A stretch of 64,000 bases of DNA from Lacticaseibacillus rhamnosus (GTDB taxonomy: Bacteria > Bacillota > Bacilli > Lactobacillales > Lactobacillaceae), in contig NZ_LR134331.1 in the NCBI RefSeq assembly GCF_900636965.1, positions 1,426,001-1,490,000 of the forward strand. The letters run 5' to 3'. Shown in pieces: positions 18,486 to 27,107 of the stretch. Each line of letters starts with the position of its first letter. Positions within the stretch are counted from its first letter, which is position 1. The notes beneath the pieces were generated by a model, which saw nothing but the letters and a program-made list of their open reading frames with translations, did not search any database and was not told the DNA's origin. The position numbers and the translations under genes are program-made.

Positions 18486-18590
18486 TGTCGGCGGTTAGTT
18501 GTCTGGTTAAGTCATGTTGCGGCGCTAATTAACGTCACAGTATTCAGTGAGATAACAGTGGCGACATTTTTTGATGCTGGTTGACATAGA

Positions 18591-18640
18591 AAAAAGCTGC
18601 CTGATCGCCTTTGATGGCTTGCGATCAGGCAGCTTTTTTA
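18591..18640. terminator. Bidirectional terminator between xerS and the ABC permease gene
   Basis: AAAAAGCTGCCTGATCGC and its complement GCGATCAGGCAGCTTTTT form a long perfect stem between convergent genes. Confidence 0.95.
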
Positions 18641-18660
18641 TACTATGCGTCAGACCGCCC

Positions 18661-20646
18661 TCACCCACGACTGGATGGCTGACGGCGGGAAACAATTCGA
18701 TAATAAACGTTGCCGGTCAAACGGTACATCAGCACGTAGATGACCGCAAAAATTGCAAGCGTGATTAACGAAACGGTTAAGAAGAATTGCCAATCCGGCA
18801 GGCCGAATAGCATCATAATACGTTGGACAAAGGGCAATGCAAAGCCCACGTGGATGGCAGCGACGATCAAAGGCAGGTAAAACAGTGTGAGTAGCTGACT
18901 ATTAATGGTAGCGCGAACTTCCCGAAGGCTCAGGCCGACGCGTTGTAAGATGGTATAGCGGCGTGCATCCGCGTAGCCTTCTGCCAACTGCTTGTAGTAA
19001 AGAATCAGCAAGGTTGCCAGGATGAAGGTCACCCCAAAGACAACCCCAAGGAATAGGAAACTGCTCATCATGCTGGCAGTATCATCGTAATTAGCGGCTC
19101 GCGATTGAACCGATTCCGGTAATGCAATCCCTCTTTTGACGACTGCATGATAAAGCTTGACCTGATTGGCGTGACTGCCGCTTAATGTTACGTCTTGATT
19201 AGTGGTCACGTCGGCTTTGAGCAGTGCCATTGACCTTTTTGGATAAAGCGCGTGTAAAGCGGTTAATAGTTGGACATCAGATGGGAGCGCAACAAACAAG
19301 TTAGGAATAAACGTTTTAGGCGCATTTGGAAAACTGGTGACTTGTTTGGCGACGTGGTAAGTCTGTTTGCCAATACGCAACGTGGCGGGTTCGTAATGAT
19401 TGGAGGCATAGATTAAAACTTCATGATTGTTAAGTGTCACATGCTTGCCAGTATAGCGGTTATAATTTTCGACGGTCATCAGCTGAACCGAACGGGCATT
19501 ATTGAAGCTAAACGGGCCGTTAAAGTTAGCTTGAGAATCTAACTTGTTTTTTTCTAATAAAGCAAGCGTACTTGAGGGTCCGTTAAAGGTTCGCATCGAG
19601 TGGATTTTGACGTGATGTGTTTTAGCCAGTGTCCGTAGTTGGTTCGCTGCATCCGGCCGCTTGGGGTTGATTGAGTATGCTAAATCAACCGGGGTTTGCG
19701 AGTTGACAATCTCATGAATGCCAAAGAATAACGTTGCGGTGGTTGCAAGTGTAATCAGCGTCATGGTGACTAAAATAGCAATCGAAGCCAACCCTGCGCC
19801 GTTTTGCTGCATCCGGTAAAGCAGATTCGAGACGTTGATAAAATGTTTAGGCTTGTAATAGTAGTTCTTGCGGTGACGCAGCCATTTCAAGACAAATACC
19901 GAGCCGGACGTGAAGAGACCGTAAGTCCCGACAATGACAAGGACGACCGCAAAGAAAAACAAGCTCATCGCTTGAAGCGGATTCTTGACGGTGACCGCAA
20001 TCGTATAACCGGCAGCCAGACTCGCAATGCTGACAATCAAAGTTAGCCACTTGGTTTTAGGTTCCCGTTCCCCAGCGTTTTGTTCGCGTACGAGTTCGAT
20101 GGGATGTTTGCGCAATAGCCAGAACTCGTCAACCAACATTAAAACAATGAACAAGCCAATCGTGATCAACCCGGCAATGCTGAAGGCAGTTTGACTCAAG
20201 CCAAAATCGAGATTGTGATTGACATGCAGCATTTTGGCCAAAGTGAGATAGCTAAGGCGTGACAGCACGGTTCCCAAAATTCCGCCGCACAATAAGGTTG
20301 TCAACAATAGCAGCAGCTTTTCCGTGGCCATCATTTTGCTTAATTCACGTTTGCCAAAGCCGATGATGTTGTAGAGCCCCAACTGGCGGATACGCTGTTT
20401 ACGCAAAAAGTTGTTGGCGTAGATGATTAAGATGACGGAAATGATTGCGGTCGTCATTGAGCCAAATGAAAACAGTGATTTGCCAGCTGCCTGTCCGAAC
20501 TGGCGGAACAATACATCACTGCTCGTGTAGGCGTTTAGCATGATCAAATTGATGGCCATCAAAAAGCTAGTGGTGATAACAAATGGCACAAATAAACGGC
20601 GATCGGCTTTAAGGTTGGTGGCGGCTAATTTGAAATAGAATTTCAT
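18661..20646 (-). CDS. BceB-type ABC transporter permease (peptide-antibiotic detoxification)
   Basis: A 661-residue membrane protein. About four N-terminal transmembrane segments form an FtsX-like bundle (residues 15-180), followed by further segments. A large extracellular domain lies about 310-520, typical of BceB/VraE permeases, and the C-terminal bundle is about 535-650. Such permeases, with their ATPase, sense and remove cell-wall-active peptides such as bacitracin or lantibiotics and activate the intramembrane-sensing kinase. It overlaps the ATPase gene by four bases (ATGA). The specific antibiotic cannot be read from sequence. Confidence 0.85.
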   Translation of the reverse strand: MKFYFKLAATNLKADRRLFVPFVITTSFLMAINLIMLNAYTSSDVLFRQFGQAAGKSLFSFGSMTTAIISVILIIYANNFLRKQRIRQLGLYNIIGFGKRELSKMMATEKLLLLLTTLLCGGILGTVLSRLSYLTLAKMLHVNHNLDFGLSQTAFSIAGLITIGLFIVLMLVDEFWLLRKHPIELVREQNAGEREPKTKWLTLIVSIASLAAGYTIAVTVKNPLQAMSLFFFAVVLVIVGTYGLFTSGSVFVLKWLRHRKNYYYKPKHFINVSNLLYRMQQNGAGLASIAILVTMTLITLATTATLFFGIHEIVNSQTPVDLAYSINPKRPDAANQLRTLAKTHHVKIHSMRTFNGPSSTLALLEKNKLDSQANFNGPFSFNNARSVQLMTVENYNRYTGKHVTLNNHEVLIYASNHYEPATLRIGKQTYHVAKQVTSFPNAPKTFIPNLFVALPSDVQLLTALHALYPKRSMALLKADVTTNQDVTLSGSHANQVKLYHAVVKRGIALPESVQSRAANYDDTASMMSSFLFLGVVFGVTFILATLLILYYKQLAEGYADARRYTILQRVGLSLREVRATINSQLLTLFYLPLIVAAIHVGFALPFVQRIMMLFGLPDWQFFLTVSLITLAIFAVIYVLMYRLTGNVYYRIVSRRQPSSRG

Positions 20647-21413
20647 TGCGCCTCGCCTTCCTTCGTCAGCATTGCGGTCATGGTTTCGCTGATTCGGGTC
20701 AAAAATTCGGGTTGCTGTAATTCACCGCGATACAGCTGATGGAAAATCTGACCATCGCGAATAAACAAAACGCGCTGGCTATGACTGGCCGCAACCGCAC
20801 TGTGCGTCACCATGAGGATTGTCTGCTTACTGTCGGCATTGACATCGGTTAGCAAGTCCAACAGCTCACTGGAAGTTCTAGAATCAAGTGCGCCGGTGGG
20901 TTCGTCTGCCAGTAGGATTTCCGGATCGGTGATCATCGCCCGGGCAGCGGCCACACGTTGCTGTTGGCCACCGGAAAGCTCATATGGGTATTTTTTCAAT
21001 AAATCGGTGATACCTAGACGCGGCGCCAGTTGGGTGAGCCGATTTTTCATGATTTCAAGCGGTTTCTTGGCTAAGACTAATGGCAGGAAAATGTTGTCCT
21101 GAACGTTAAAGGTGTCAAGCAAGTCAAAATCCTGAAAAATAAACCCGAGATGTTCCCGCCGAAATTTAGCCCGTGCGCCTTCTTTGACTTTGCGCAGGTC
21201 CTGTCCGTTAAGGCTGATTTCGCCGCCGGTAGGATCATCAAGCGTGGCGATTAAGTTCAGTAAGGTACTTTTGCCTGAACCGGATTCCCCCATAATCGCG
21301 ACAAATTCTCCTGATTCAACGGAAAAACTGATGTTCACGAGTGCCTGTACCGGTTGGGCACCGCGACTGGTATAAGTCTTTTCGACATTTTTTAACTTTA
21401 ATAATGTTGACAT
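20643..21413 (-). CDS. BceA-type ABC transporter ATP-binding protein
   Basis: A 256-residue ATPase partner of the downstream permease. Walker A is GESGSGKST, the signature is LSGGQQQR and Walker B is ILLADEPTGALD. I choose ATG 21413 (MSTLLKLKNVEKTY) because AAAGGGGCGG precedes it; an in-frame ATG at 21431 lacks a ribosome site. The 93-bp gap from the kinase gene holds an inverted repeat that may be the response-regulator operator. Confidence 0.93.
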   Translation of the reverse strand: MSTLLKLKNVEKTYTSRGAQPVQALVNISFSVESGEFVAIMGESGSGKSTLLNLIATLDDPTGGEISLNGQDLRKVKEGARAKFRREHLGFIFQDFDLLDTFNVQDNIFLPLVLAKKPLEIMKNRLTQLAPRLGITDLLKKYPYELSGGQQQRVAAARAMITDPEILLADEPTGALDSRTSSELLDLLTDVNADSKQTILMVTHSAVAASHSQRVLFIRDGQIFHQLYRGELQQPEFLTRISETMTAMLTKEGEAQ

Positions 21414-21465
21414 AAGATCCGCCCCTTTCATTTATCAGCTTAAAAGGGAAACTGCCGAAAAACTA

Positions 21466-21510
21466 CTTACAGTCGACGTGCGTTGCTTACAAGCTGGTAA
21501 GGTGGCTTAC
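21466..21510 (-). promoter_or_regulatory. Putative BceR-type operator upstream of the ABC genes
   Basis: CTTACAAGCTGGTAAG at 21486-21501 is a near-perfect 16-bp inverted repeat. In addition, CTTAC occurs at 21466, 21486 and 21506, exactly 20 bp apart (about two helical turns). The site is upstream of the ATPase start where the promoter elements look weak, as expected for an activated promoter. BceR-like regulators are known to activate their transporter genes; the assignment here is inference. Confidence 0.5.
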
Positions 21511-22466
21511 TCGGCCAGCCAGCGCGTTTGCGGGAAGTGAATGGCAAAGGTGCTGCCGACACCGACTTTTGATGTAACGGTCAGGGTTAACCCTAGCTTT
21601 TGGGCAATTTGCCGGCTTAAAAACAGGCCTAAGCCACTTGCCTTTTGATTGGCGCGACCGTTGTATCCAGAATAGCCTTGTTCAAAAATCCGCGGTAGAT
21701 CTTCTGGCAGGATACCGATACCGGTGTCAGCCACCAGCACGGCATCGCCCTTGGCATAAATCCGGATGCTCCCATGCGGGGTATATTTGATGGCATTGGT
21801 TAGTAATTGCTCGAAAATAAATCGCAGCCACTGACTATCACTCACCACAGTGGGCAAAGTTTCTACCGTGACGGTTAAGTCTTTGGCAATAAACAGTTTC
21901 GCTAAATCCCGCACGGTTTCGTTAACAAGCGGTTTTAGTGGTAATTCGGTTAACACCAAATCCGTATTCAGTGTGGTCAGTTTGAGGTAATTCAGCATCA
22001 CGGTTAGATAACGGTTGATTTTACCAACTTCAAGCCGCGCATCGCTGGCATTGACAGGTTCAACCTGTAATAAGAGATCCAGTGCAGTCAGCGGTGTTTT
22101 AATTTGATGGGTCCACAGTTGCAAGGTATCGACCGTTTCTTGTTCCTGATCACGATACGTGTCATGATTTTGACGTAAGGTCTGTTGCAGCATTTGGATT
22201 TTTTGAAAATAAACCTGCCCAAGCGGATCGGAAATTTGATCAGCCGCAAGCAGTGTAACATCGCCTTGGAGCTGCGACCATTCGCGGCGAAACCGCCAAA
22301 AATCGCAGCCGCCGATCACAAGTAACGGAATCAGTGCGAAAAACCAGCTGTTTAACGCGACTTCAAGCGAAGCGTTAATCAGCCAGTTTGCTAACAGACT
22401 GGCAACCAGTAAGATGAGCAAACTCAGCCAAACCATCCAGCGGGCGCGCAAAAAAGCTTTAATCAT
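21507..22466 (-). CDS. BceS-type intramembrane-sensing histidine kinase
   Basis: A 319-residue sensor kinase. Two transmembrane helices (about residues 10-30 and 37-53) are separated by a very short outer loop, the hallmark of intramembrane-sensing kinases that read the flux of their cognate ABC transporter. The phosphoacceptor is His120 (LWTHQIKTPL). ATPase boxes include N (QLLTNAIKYTPHG), G1 (VADTGIGI) and G2 (GLGLFLSRQIAQ). It overlaps the response-regulator gene by eight bases and is translated after it. Confidence 0.92.
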   Translation of the reverse strand: MIKAFLRARWMVWLSLLILLVASLLANWLINASLEVALNSWFFALIPLLVIGGCDFWRFRREWSQLQGDVTLLAADQISDPLGQVYFQKIQMLQQTLRQNHDTYRDQEQETVDTLQLWTHQIKTPLTALDLLLQVEPVNASDARLEVGKINRYLTVMLNYLKLTTLNTDLVLTELPLKPLVNETVRDLAKLFIAKDLTVTVETLPTVVSDSQWLRFIFEQLLTNAIKYTPHGSIRIYAKGDAVLVADTGIGILPEDLPRIFEQGYSGYNGRANQKASGLGLFLSRQIAQKLGLTLTVTSKVGVGSTFAIHFPQTRWLAE

Positions 22467-23154
22467 GGCCGCCCTCCTTGTTTGCTAAACGATAACCTTT
22501 TCCTTTGACGGTTTCGATCAGTTGGTTGAGTCCTACCGGGGCGACTTTTTTGCGTAGCCGATTCATGTTCACTGCCAAGGCGTTGCGGTCAATGAACTCA
22601 TCGCCTTCCCATAACTTCTCGATCATCGCTTCTCGAGTAACCACTTCACCATCGGCACCAAATAACAGGCTTAATAACTTGGTTTCTGTCGGGGTGAGGT
22701 CGATCACTTGAGTCGGCGAGCGTAGTTGGTTGTCGGTCGGGACCAGTGTAAACTCACCGTGACTTAAATTGGTATCGGTTTGCTGGTATTGGTAGGTTCG
22801 CCGCAACATCCCCTGAATCTTCGCCAATAAAACCGGTAGCTCGATCGGCTTAGCTAAAAAGTCGTCCGCACCGAGATTCATCGCCATCACCAGATTCATA
22901 TCATCCCCGGAACTGGTCAGGAAGATAACCGGGACCTTGCTATGTTTGCGCAATTCGCTCAGCCAGTGGAAGCCATTAAAATACGGTAGGCTAATATCCA
23001 TAATCACCAGATCCGGTGCGGCGGCACGGATTTCTGCGTCCACCTGATCGAATTTTTGGACCAATTCAACCGTAAATGCCCACCGATTAAGGTAGTTACC
23101 AATTGTCTTTGCAATCACGTCATCGTCTTCAACAATAAAAATCTTTTGCGGCAT
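22459..23154 (-). CDS. BceR-type response regulator, OmpR family
   Basis: A 231-residue two-component regulator. The receiver domain is 1-120 with acidic residues Glu9-Asp12, phosphorylation site Asp53 (IMDISLP) and conserved Lys (DDFLAKPIEL). The C-terminal OmpR/PhoB winged helix spans about 130-228 (LTPTETKLLSLLF, NALAVNMNRLRKK). It is the first gene of the RR-HK-ATPase-permease module; likely targets are the transporter genes downstream. Confidence 0.93.
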   Translation of the reverse strand: MPQKIFIVEDDDVIAKTIGNYLNRWAFTVELVQKFDQVDAEIRAAAPDLVIMDISLPYFNGFHWLSELRKHSKVPVIFLTSSGDDMNLVMAMNLGADDFLAKPIELPVLLAKIQGMLRRTYQYQQTDTNLSHGEFTLVPTDNQLRSPTQVIDLTPTETKLLSLLFGADGEVVTREAMIEKLWEGDEFIDRNALAVNMNRLRKKVAPVGLNQLIETVKGKGYRLANKEGGHD

Positions 23155-23251
23155 GTTTGTTATGCTCCCCTCGTGGTGATTCGTGGGCTTTTTAAGTCAA
23201 TTGCTTTAAACTAAAGTCAGCTTCTATTTTAACTGATTTCAGGTGTTAAAA

Positions 23252-24466
23252 GTGAGACAAGCCAAAATTGGGTGGCAGGGGCAAACTGCCGCCTTTCTCT
23301 TAAGTCAAAATTTATTTGTTTTTGGAACGTCCACCGTCTTTTTTGCGGTGCTCTGGGATATTGCGCTAAAAACCTCTTCCGGCGCGTGGATGACCTATGT
23401 TTCGTTAGCAACCGCCCTGCCAGCTATTTTAATTTCGCTTTCAGCAGGCGTCTTGGCGGATCGCTACAATCGTAAATGGCTGATTGTGATTTCTGCAGTC
23501 GGTGTGACTGTTTTGACCCTCGCAGTAGCTTATGTGTTTGCGTTTGTGACGCAAGAGCTATGGTTGTTGCTCGTCATCGCGGTGATTCGCAGTTTTGGTA
23601 ATGGTCTGGAGAATCCGGCGGCTAACGCGTTATTGCCGCAGTTGGTACCGGAAAAGCAATTGACGCAGGTGAATGGGTATAATCAGATGTTGATGGCCGC
23701 TATGCTCGTGATTTCCCCGCTGCTGGCCGGGTATACTTTGAGCGATCTGGGGATTTTTTGGATCTTTGTCATCGATGCGCTCACAGCGGTACTGGCAGTG
23801 TTGTGCTTAGGGATTGTTCACGTGCCAACACCGGTCACCAATCCGGATCAAGCAACCAAGCAGAAAAATGGCATTGTTGCCGGTTTGCGCTACGTGGGCC
23901 ACACGCCGGTATTGCTGGCATTTATGTTCTTCACCGGACTGGCGTTTATTTTAATTGCCCCTTCTTCCCAATTATCGACATTATATGTCAATCGTACATT
24001 CGGTTCGGAGGTCTGGCATCTGACGTTTAACGAGTGGTCATGGACAATTGGTGCCGGGTTAGGCGGTTTGTTCATTGCGCGGCACAAAAAGTTTCGGGAT
24101 CAGCTTGGTTTGATTGCGCTTGGTTTTGCGGGCAGCGGAATTGCATTTGCCGAAATGGGCTTGCCGCAGCCATTTATGACTTACTTGCTATTTATGTTGG
24201 TTTCCGGGATCTTTTATCCGCTGATTCAGGCCGGGCAAACTATCTACCTGCAGGAAAATGTGCCCGCGGATAAACTTGGGCGCGTCTTTTCGCTGTGGGC
24301 GATTTTGTCGACCGGGATTTATCCGTTAGCCATGTTGGGTTACGGACCACTGGCAGATCGTGTGCCGATCGGATGGATTTTCATTGTGACCGGTTTGTTG
24401 TTAATCGTTGTCGCTTATGGGTTCTGGCGGCGGCTTAAGCATCTGAATGGGTCATCAAATAAGTAG
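23252..24466 (+). CDS. Major facilitator superfamily transporter (MFS_3-like)
   Basis: About 404 residues with roughly 12 hydrophobic segments. The loop after helix 2 reads GVLADRYNRKW, the classical MFS A-motif region. It resembles macrolide-efflux-type exporters, but the substrate is unknown. GTG at 23252 is favoured because AGGTG at 23241-23245 is well spaced; an in-frame GTG at 23243 overlaps that site. It is divergent from the response regulator, which hints at a possible link to antimicrobial defence without proving it. Confidence 0.82.
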   Translation: MRQAKIGWQGQTAAFLLSQNLFVFGTSTVFFAVLWDIALKTSSGAWMTYVSLATALPAILISLSAGVLADRYNRKWLIVISAVGVTVLTLAVAYVFAFVTQELWLLLVIAVIRSFGNGLENPAANALLPQLVPEKQLTQVNGYNQMLMAAMLVISPLLAGYTLSDLGIFWIFVIDALTAVLAVLCLGIVHVPTPVTNPDQATKQKNGIVAGLRYVGHTPVLLAFMFFTGLAFILIAPSSQLSTLYVNRTFGSEVWHLTFNEWSWTIGAGLGGLFIARHKKFRDQLGLIALGFAGSGIAFAEMGLPQPFMTYLLFMLVSGIFYPLIQAGQTIYLQENVPADKLGRVFSLWAILSTGIYPLAMLGYGPLADRVPIGWIFIVTGLLLIVVAYGFWRRLKHLNGSSNK

Positions 24467-24477
24467 CATCTATTATT

Positions 24478-24538
24478 GAAAAAAGAACGCTATCACGGTG
24501 CAGTCCACAACTACTGCCACCGTGATAGCGTTCTTTTC
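24478..24538. terminator. Bidirectional terminator between MFS and GNAT genes
   Basis: AAAAGAACGCTATCACGGTG is mirrored perfectly by CACCGTGATAGCGTTCTTTT across a 17-nt loop. Confidence 0.95.
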
Positions 24539-24545
24539 TGACGGA

Positions 24546-24941
24546 TTAAAACTGCCGTTGAACTTTGAAAGCCGTCGGAACAGGTTTAAAGTCGACTTTG
24601 GGATAAAACTGCATGGCTGCTGGGGCCGATAGCAACATGATTGAAATGTTGGGTCCCTGGATGGTATGCAGTGTTTGCAATAGTGCCTTGCCCACACCTT
24701 GATGCTGGTGGCTTTTGATAACAGCTAGCTCGGAAACAAACGTGCAATAGGACTTGTCAGACACACCACGTAAAACGCCGATTAACTGGTGATCATCCCA
24801 TGCGGTGAGCAACACATTTGCGTTGTTAAGCATTCGCTGCATGCGCGCACGATCTTCAGTCGGCCGGTGAATACCGGATGCATCTAAAACGGCAATAAAC
24901 TGCGAGGCCGAGATCGGCTGATTATTTTCAATATGTAACAA
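24546..24941 (-). CDS. GNAT-family N-acetyltransferase (tandem copy 2)
   Basis: A 131-residue acetyltransferase-like protein with the acetyl-CoA-binding motif A segment HQHQGVGKALLQTL preceded by a beta strand (CTFVSELAVI). It starts at TTG 24941 with GGGAGGG seven bases upstream. Its neighbour, three bases upstream, is a clear paralogue with the same length and the matching phrases AWDDHQLIG and VWDDEHLIG, so the pair arose by tandem duplication. The substrate is unknown. Confidence 0.85.
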   Translation of the reverse strand: MLHIENNQPISASQFIAVLDASGIHRPTEDRARMQRMLNNANVLLTAWDDHQLIGVLRGVSDKSYCTFVSELAVIKSHQHQGVGKALLQTLHTIQGPNISIMLLSAPAAMQFYPKVDFKPVPTAFKVQRQF

Positions 24942-24944
24942 GGC

Positions 24945-25343
24945 TTATCCCTCCCGACCGATACGAAACATGTTGTCAGCGTGTGGCAAATTAATGCGTT
25001 CATAGAAACCTACTGCGCTGTCAGCCGCGCGCAATGATAAAGTAACCCTTGGGCCGATGTAAGCTTGTAACGTCGCGATCAATTGCCGCCCAATTTGGTG
25101 GCCTTCATAAGCGGGCAGAATTAAAATGTCACTCAGATAGCAACAGTACTCAAAGTCGGTCAGACAGCGTGCAAAGCCAATGAGATGCTCATCGTCCCAG
25201 ACACTCAAGACCAGTTGGGTTTCATCAATCATCACTTGTAGACGGGCAGCATCAGCGATGGGCTTGTCAAAATGCGTTTGCTGATAAAGATCATGAACTT
25301 GTTGAACCGTTAAGGGTGCGTTTACTTTGATGGTGTACGACAC
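24945..25343 (-). CDS. GNAT-family N-acetyltransferase (tandem copy 1)
   Basis: A 132-residue GNAT protein. Motif A is YEGHQIGRQLIATL and the preceding strand is CYLSDILIL. It starts at GTG 25343 with AAGGAG upstream. It is translationally close to its downstream paralogue and probably forms a two-gene unit with it. Substrate unknown. Confidence 0.85.
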   Translation of the reverse strand: MSYTIKVNAPLTVQQVHDLYQQTHFDKPIADAARLQVMIDETQLVLSVWDDEHLIGFARCLTDFEYCCYLSDILILPAYEGHQIGRQLIATLQAYIGPRVTLSLRAADSAVGFYERINLPHADNMFRIGREG

Positions 25344-25483
25344 AACATCAGCTCCTTTATAAGTTTGTCAACGGTCAGGTTACCAAAAAGACCGAGCAGC
25401 ACTCGGTCAAGGTTCATTATGAAAATCATATGGCAGGCACGTTTTTCAAAGTAAATAAAGTAAATAGTGATGTAATTGATGAT

Positions 25484-26119
25484 TTATTTGAAAACAGTGA
25501 CTTTGCTTGCCGGAATGCGATAAAGCGAGTCCGGTGCATTCTTGGGTTTGCCAATCGCAATCAGCAAGGTTGGCATGAAGTGGGCCGGATCCAAGTCAAG
25601 TGCCGGCAGAATCTTTTCGTGATCAAATCCTGTCATCGGGCCGGTTTCATAGCCATAAGCGCGGGCGGCCAACATCAGCGACATCGCTGCCAGACTACTA
25701 TTTTGAATGATAAATTCCCGCAGTGCTTGCTTGTCCTGTTTGAAATCAGCCAGCAAGTGATCAATCATCGGCTTTTGGTGTTCCACTGCCCGGTCCGTTA
25801 ACAAGCCGGCCGTTGCCGCGCGTTTGAACAAATCGTCTTCAAATGGTCCAAGGTCTAATTCGCCGCCGACAAGCACGACCGCCGAAGCAGATAAGATTTC
25901 CGGAGCATTGGTACCGGCGACACTGGCAATTTTCTCTTTGGCGGCATTATTTTGGGCGACTACGAACCGGGTTGGCTGCATATTCAAGGCACTCGGCGCT
26001 TTGGTTGCGTAAGTAATAATTTGCAGCAGTTCCCCTTTACTGATTGTGATTTCAGGATCAAATTCACGGGCAGTATGACGCTTCATGACAACTTCATCAA
26101 AGTTATTGTTTTCCAACAT
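25484..26119 (-). CDS. Nitroreductase-family protein
   Basis: A 211-residue FMN-dependent oxidoreductase of the nitroreductase fold. The N-terminus has KRHTAREFDPEITIS (FMN-phosphate-binding RxSxRxF-like segment), then APSALNMQPTRFVV, and the C-terminal part has LMLAARAYGYETGPMTGFD and LLIAIGKP. ATG 26119 is favoured since AGAGGTG precedes it; an in-frame GTG at 26128 overlaps that site. The physiological substrate is unknown. It lies downstream of the FAH-family gene but separated by about 100 bp. Confidence 0.85.
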   Translation of the reverse strand: MLENNNFDEVVMKRHTAREFDPEITISKGELLQIITYATKAPSALNMQPTRFVVAQNNAAKEKIASVAGTNAPEILSASAVVLVGGELDLGPFEDDLFKRAATAGLLTDRAVEHQKPMIDHLLADFKQDKQALREFIIQNSSLAAMSLMLAARAYGYETGPMTGFDHEKILPALDLDPAHFMPTLLIAIGKPKNAPDSLYRIPASKVTVFK

Positions 26120-26227
26120 CAAATTCACCTCTTAGATTTTTTAGACATCTTCAGGATACGCTATATGGTGGCGTTTTCCTAGTTATTTTTAAAATGGTAT
26201 AGGTTTTGATGGTTGGAATCGGCTGTC

Positions 26228-27037
26228 TTAGTTTTGCGTTGTTGCCATTGTCAGGTTCAATGCCCCTAACTGTGAAATGGCAGCCGTCACGTGATCACCC
26301 GGTTGCAAAAAGATTTGCGGGTCACGGCCCACGCCTGTTCCACTCGGTGTACCGGTAAAGATAAGATCTCCGGGTTGTAGCGCCACAATCCCGGCGAGAT
26401 AGTGAATTAAAGCAGGCACTTTAAAAATCAATTGATCAAGTTTGGCTTGTTGCATGATATGTCCATTTACGGTGGTCGTGATTTGTAATTGGTCGAGGTT
26501 TGTGATGGCATCTGTTGACGTCACCCAGGGACCAATGGGTGAATAGTTTTGGAAAGACTTGGCTAGCGAAAATTGCGGTTCGGCATTGGCAAATTGTACG
26601 GCACGATCGCTGAAGTCTTCGCCAACCAAAAATCCGGCGACATGTTTAAGTGCATCAGCCTCGGTAATATTGCGGCCACCCTTCCCGATTAACACAACTA
26701 ATTCGGTTTCCCAATCGGTTTTGGGTCCACGGATAGGTATCGTACTTGTCGGACCGGCCAGTGAGCTACTGAATTTAGTGAAGACGCTCGGAACTTCTGG
26801 CAACTTAATGTGAATCTCTTGCGAATGATCAAGAAAATTCATTCCGATAGCAAAAATCTGGGAACTAGCAGCTACCGGCGCCTCTAATTGTTCCGGCTTA
26901 AAGTTGATTTCAGAACCGAATGTTAAAGTGTCGCGGTGGGTTAAAGCTGTCAAAACATCGGCAGCATTGGTAATGGGTTGCGCCGTTGATGCAGACGTTA
27001 TCAGATAGGGATGGTTGTTTAATTTGGCAATTTTCAA
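26228..27037 (-). CDS. Fumarylacetoacetate hydrolase family protein
   Basis: A 269-residue protein of the FAH superfamily, which hydrolyses or decarboxylates 2-oxo acids in a metal-dependent way. The C-terminal FAH domain is about 55-265. Metal-ligand segments are DWETELVVLIG and LVGEDFSDRAVQ; FTGTPSGTGVGRDP is another family hallmark. Start ATG 27037 has AAAGGAAG upstream. It follows hisC1 by 70 bp on the same strand; whether it is part of the his transcript is unclear and its substrate is not known. Confidence 0.88.
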   Translation of the reverse strand: MKIAKLNNHPYLITSASTAQPITNAADVLTALTHRDTLTFGSEINFKPEQLEAPVAASSQIFAIGMNFLDHSQEIHIKLPEVPSVFTKFSSSLAGPTSTIPIRGPKTDWETELVVLIGKGGRNITEADALKHVAGFLVGEDFSDRAVQFANAEPQFSLAKSFQNYSPIGPWVTSTDAITNLDQLQITTTVNGHIMQQAKLDQLIFKVPALIHYLAGIVALQPGDLIFTGTPSGTGVGRDPQIFLQPGDHVTAAISQLGALNLTMATTQN

Positions 27038-27107
27038 AATAAATGCTTCCTTTCAGATGAGCCATTAGCCACACCATTATTTTACGCCTGCATGGTGGCG
27101 GTTCCAA

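Noticed and set aside
25430-25801. 123-codon plus-strand frame over the nitroreductase gene
   Set aside because: Antisense shadow of the well-supported minus-strand gene; no ribosome site or family signature.
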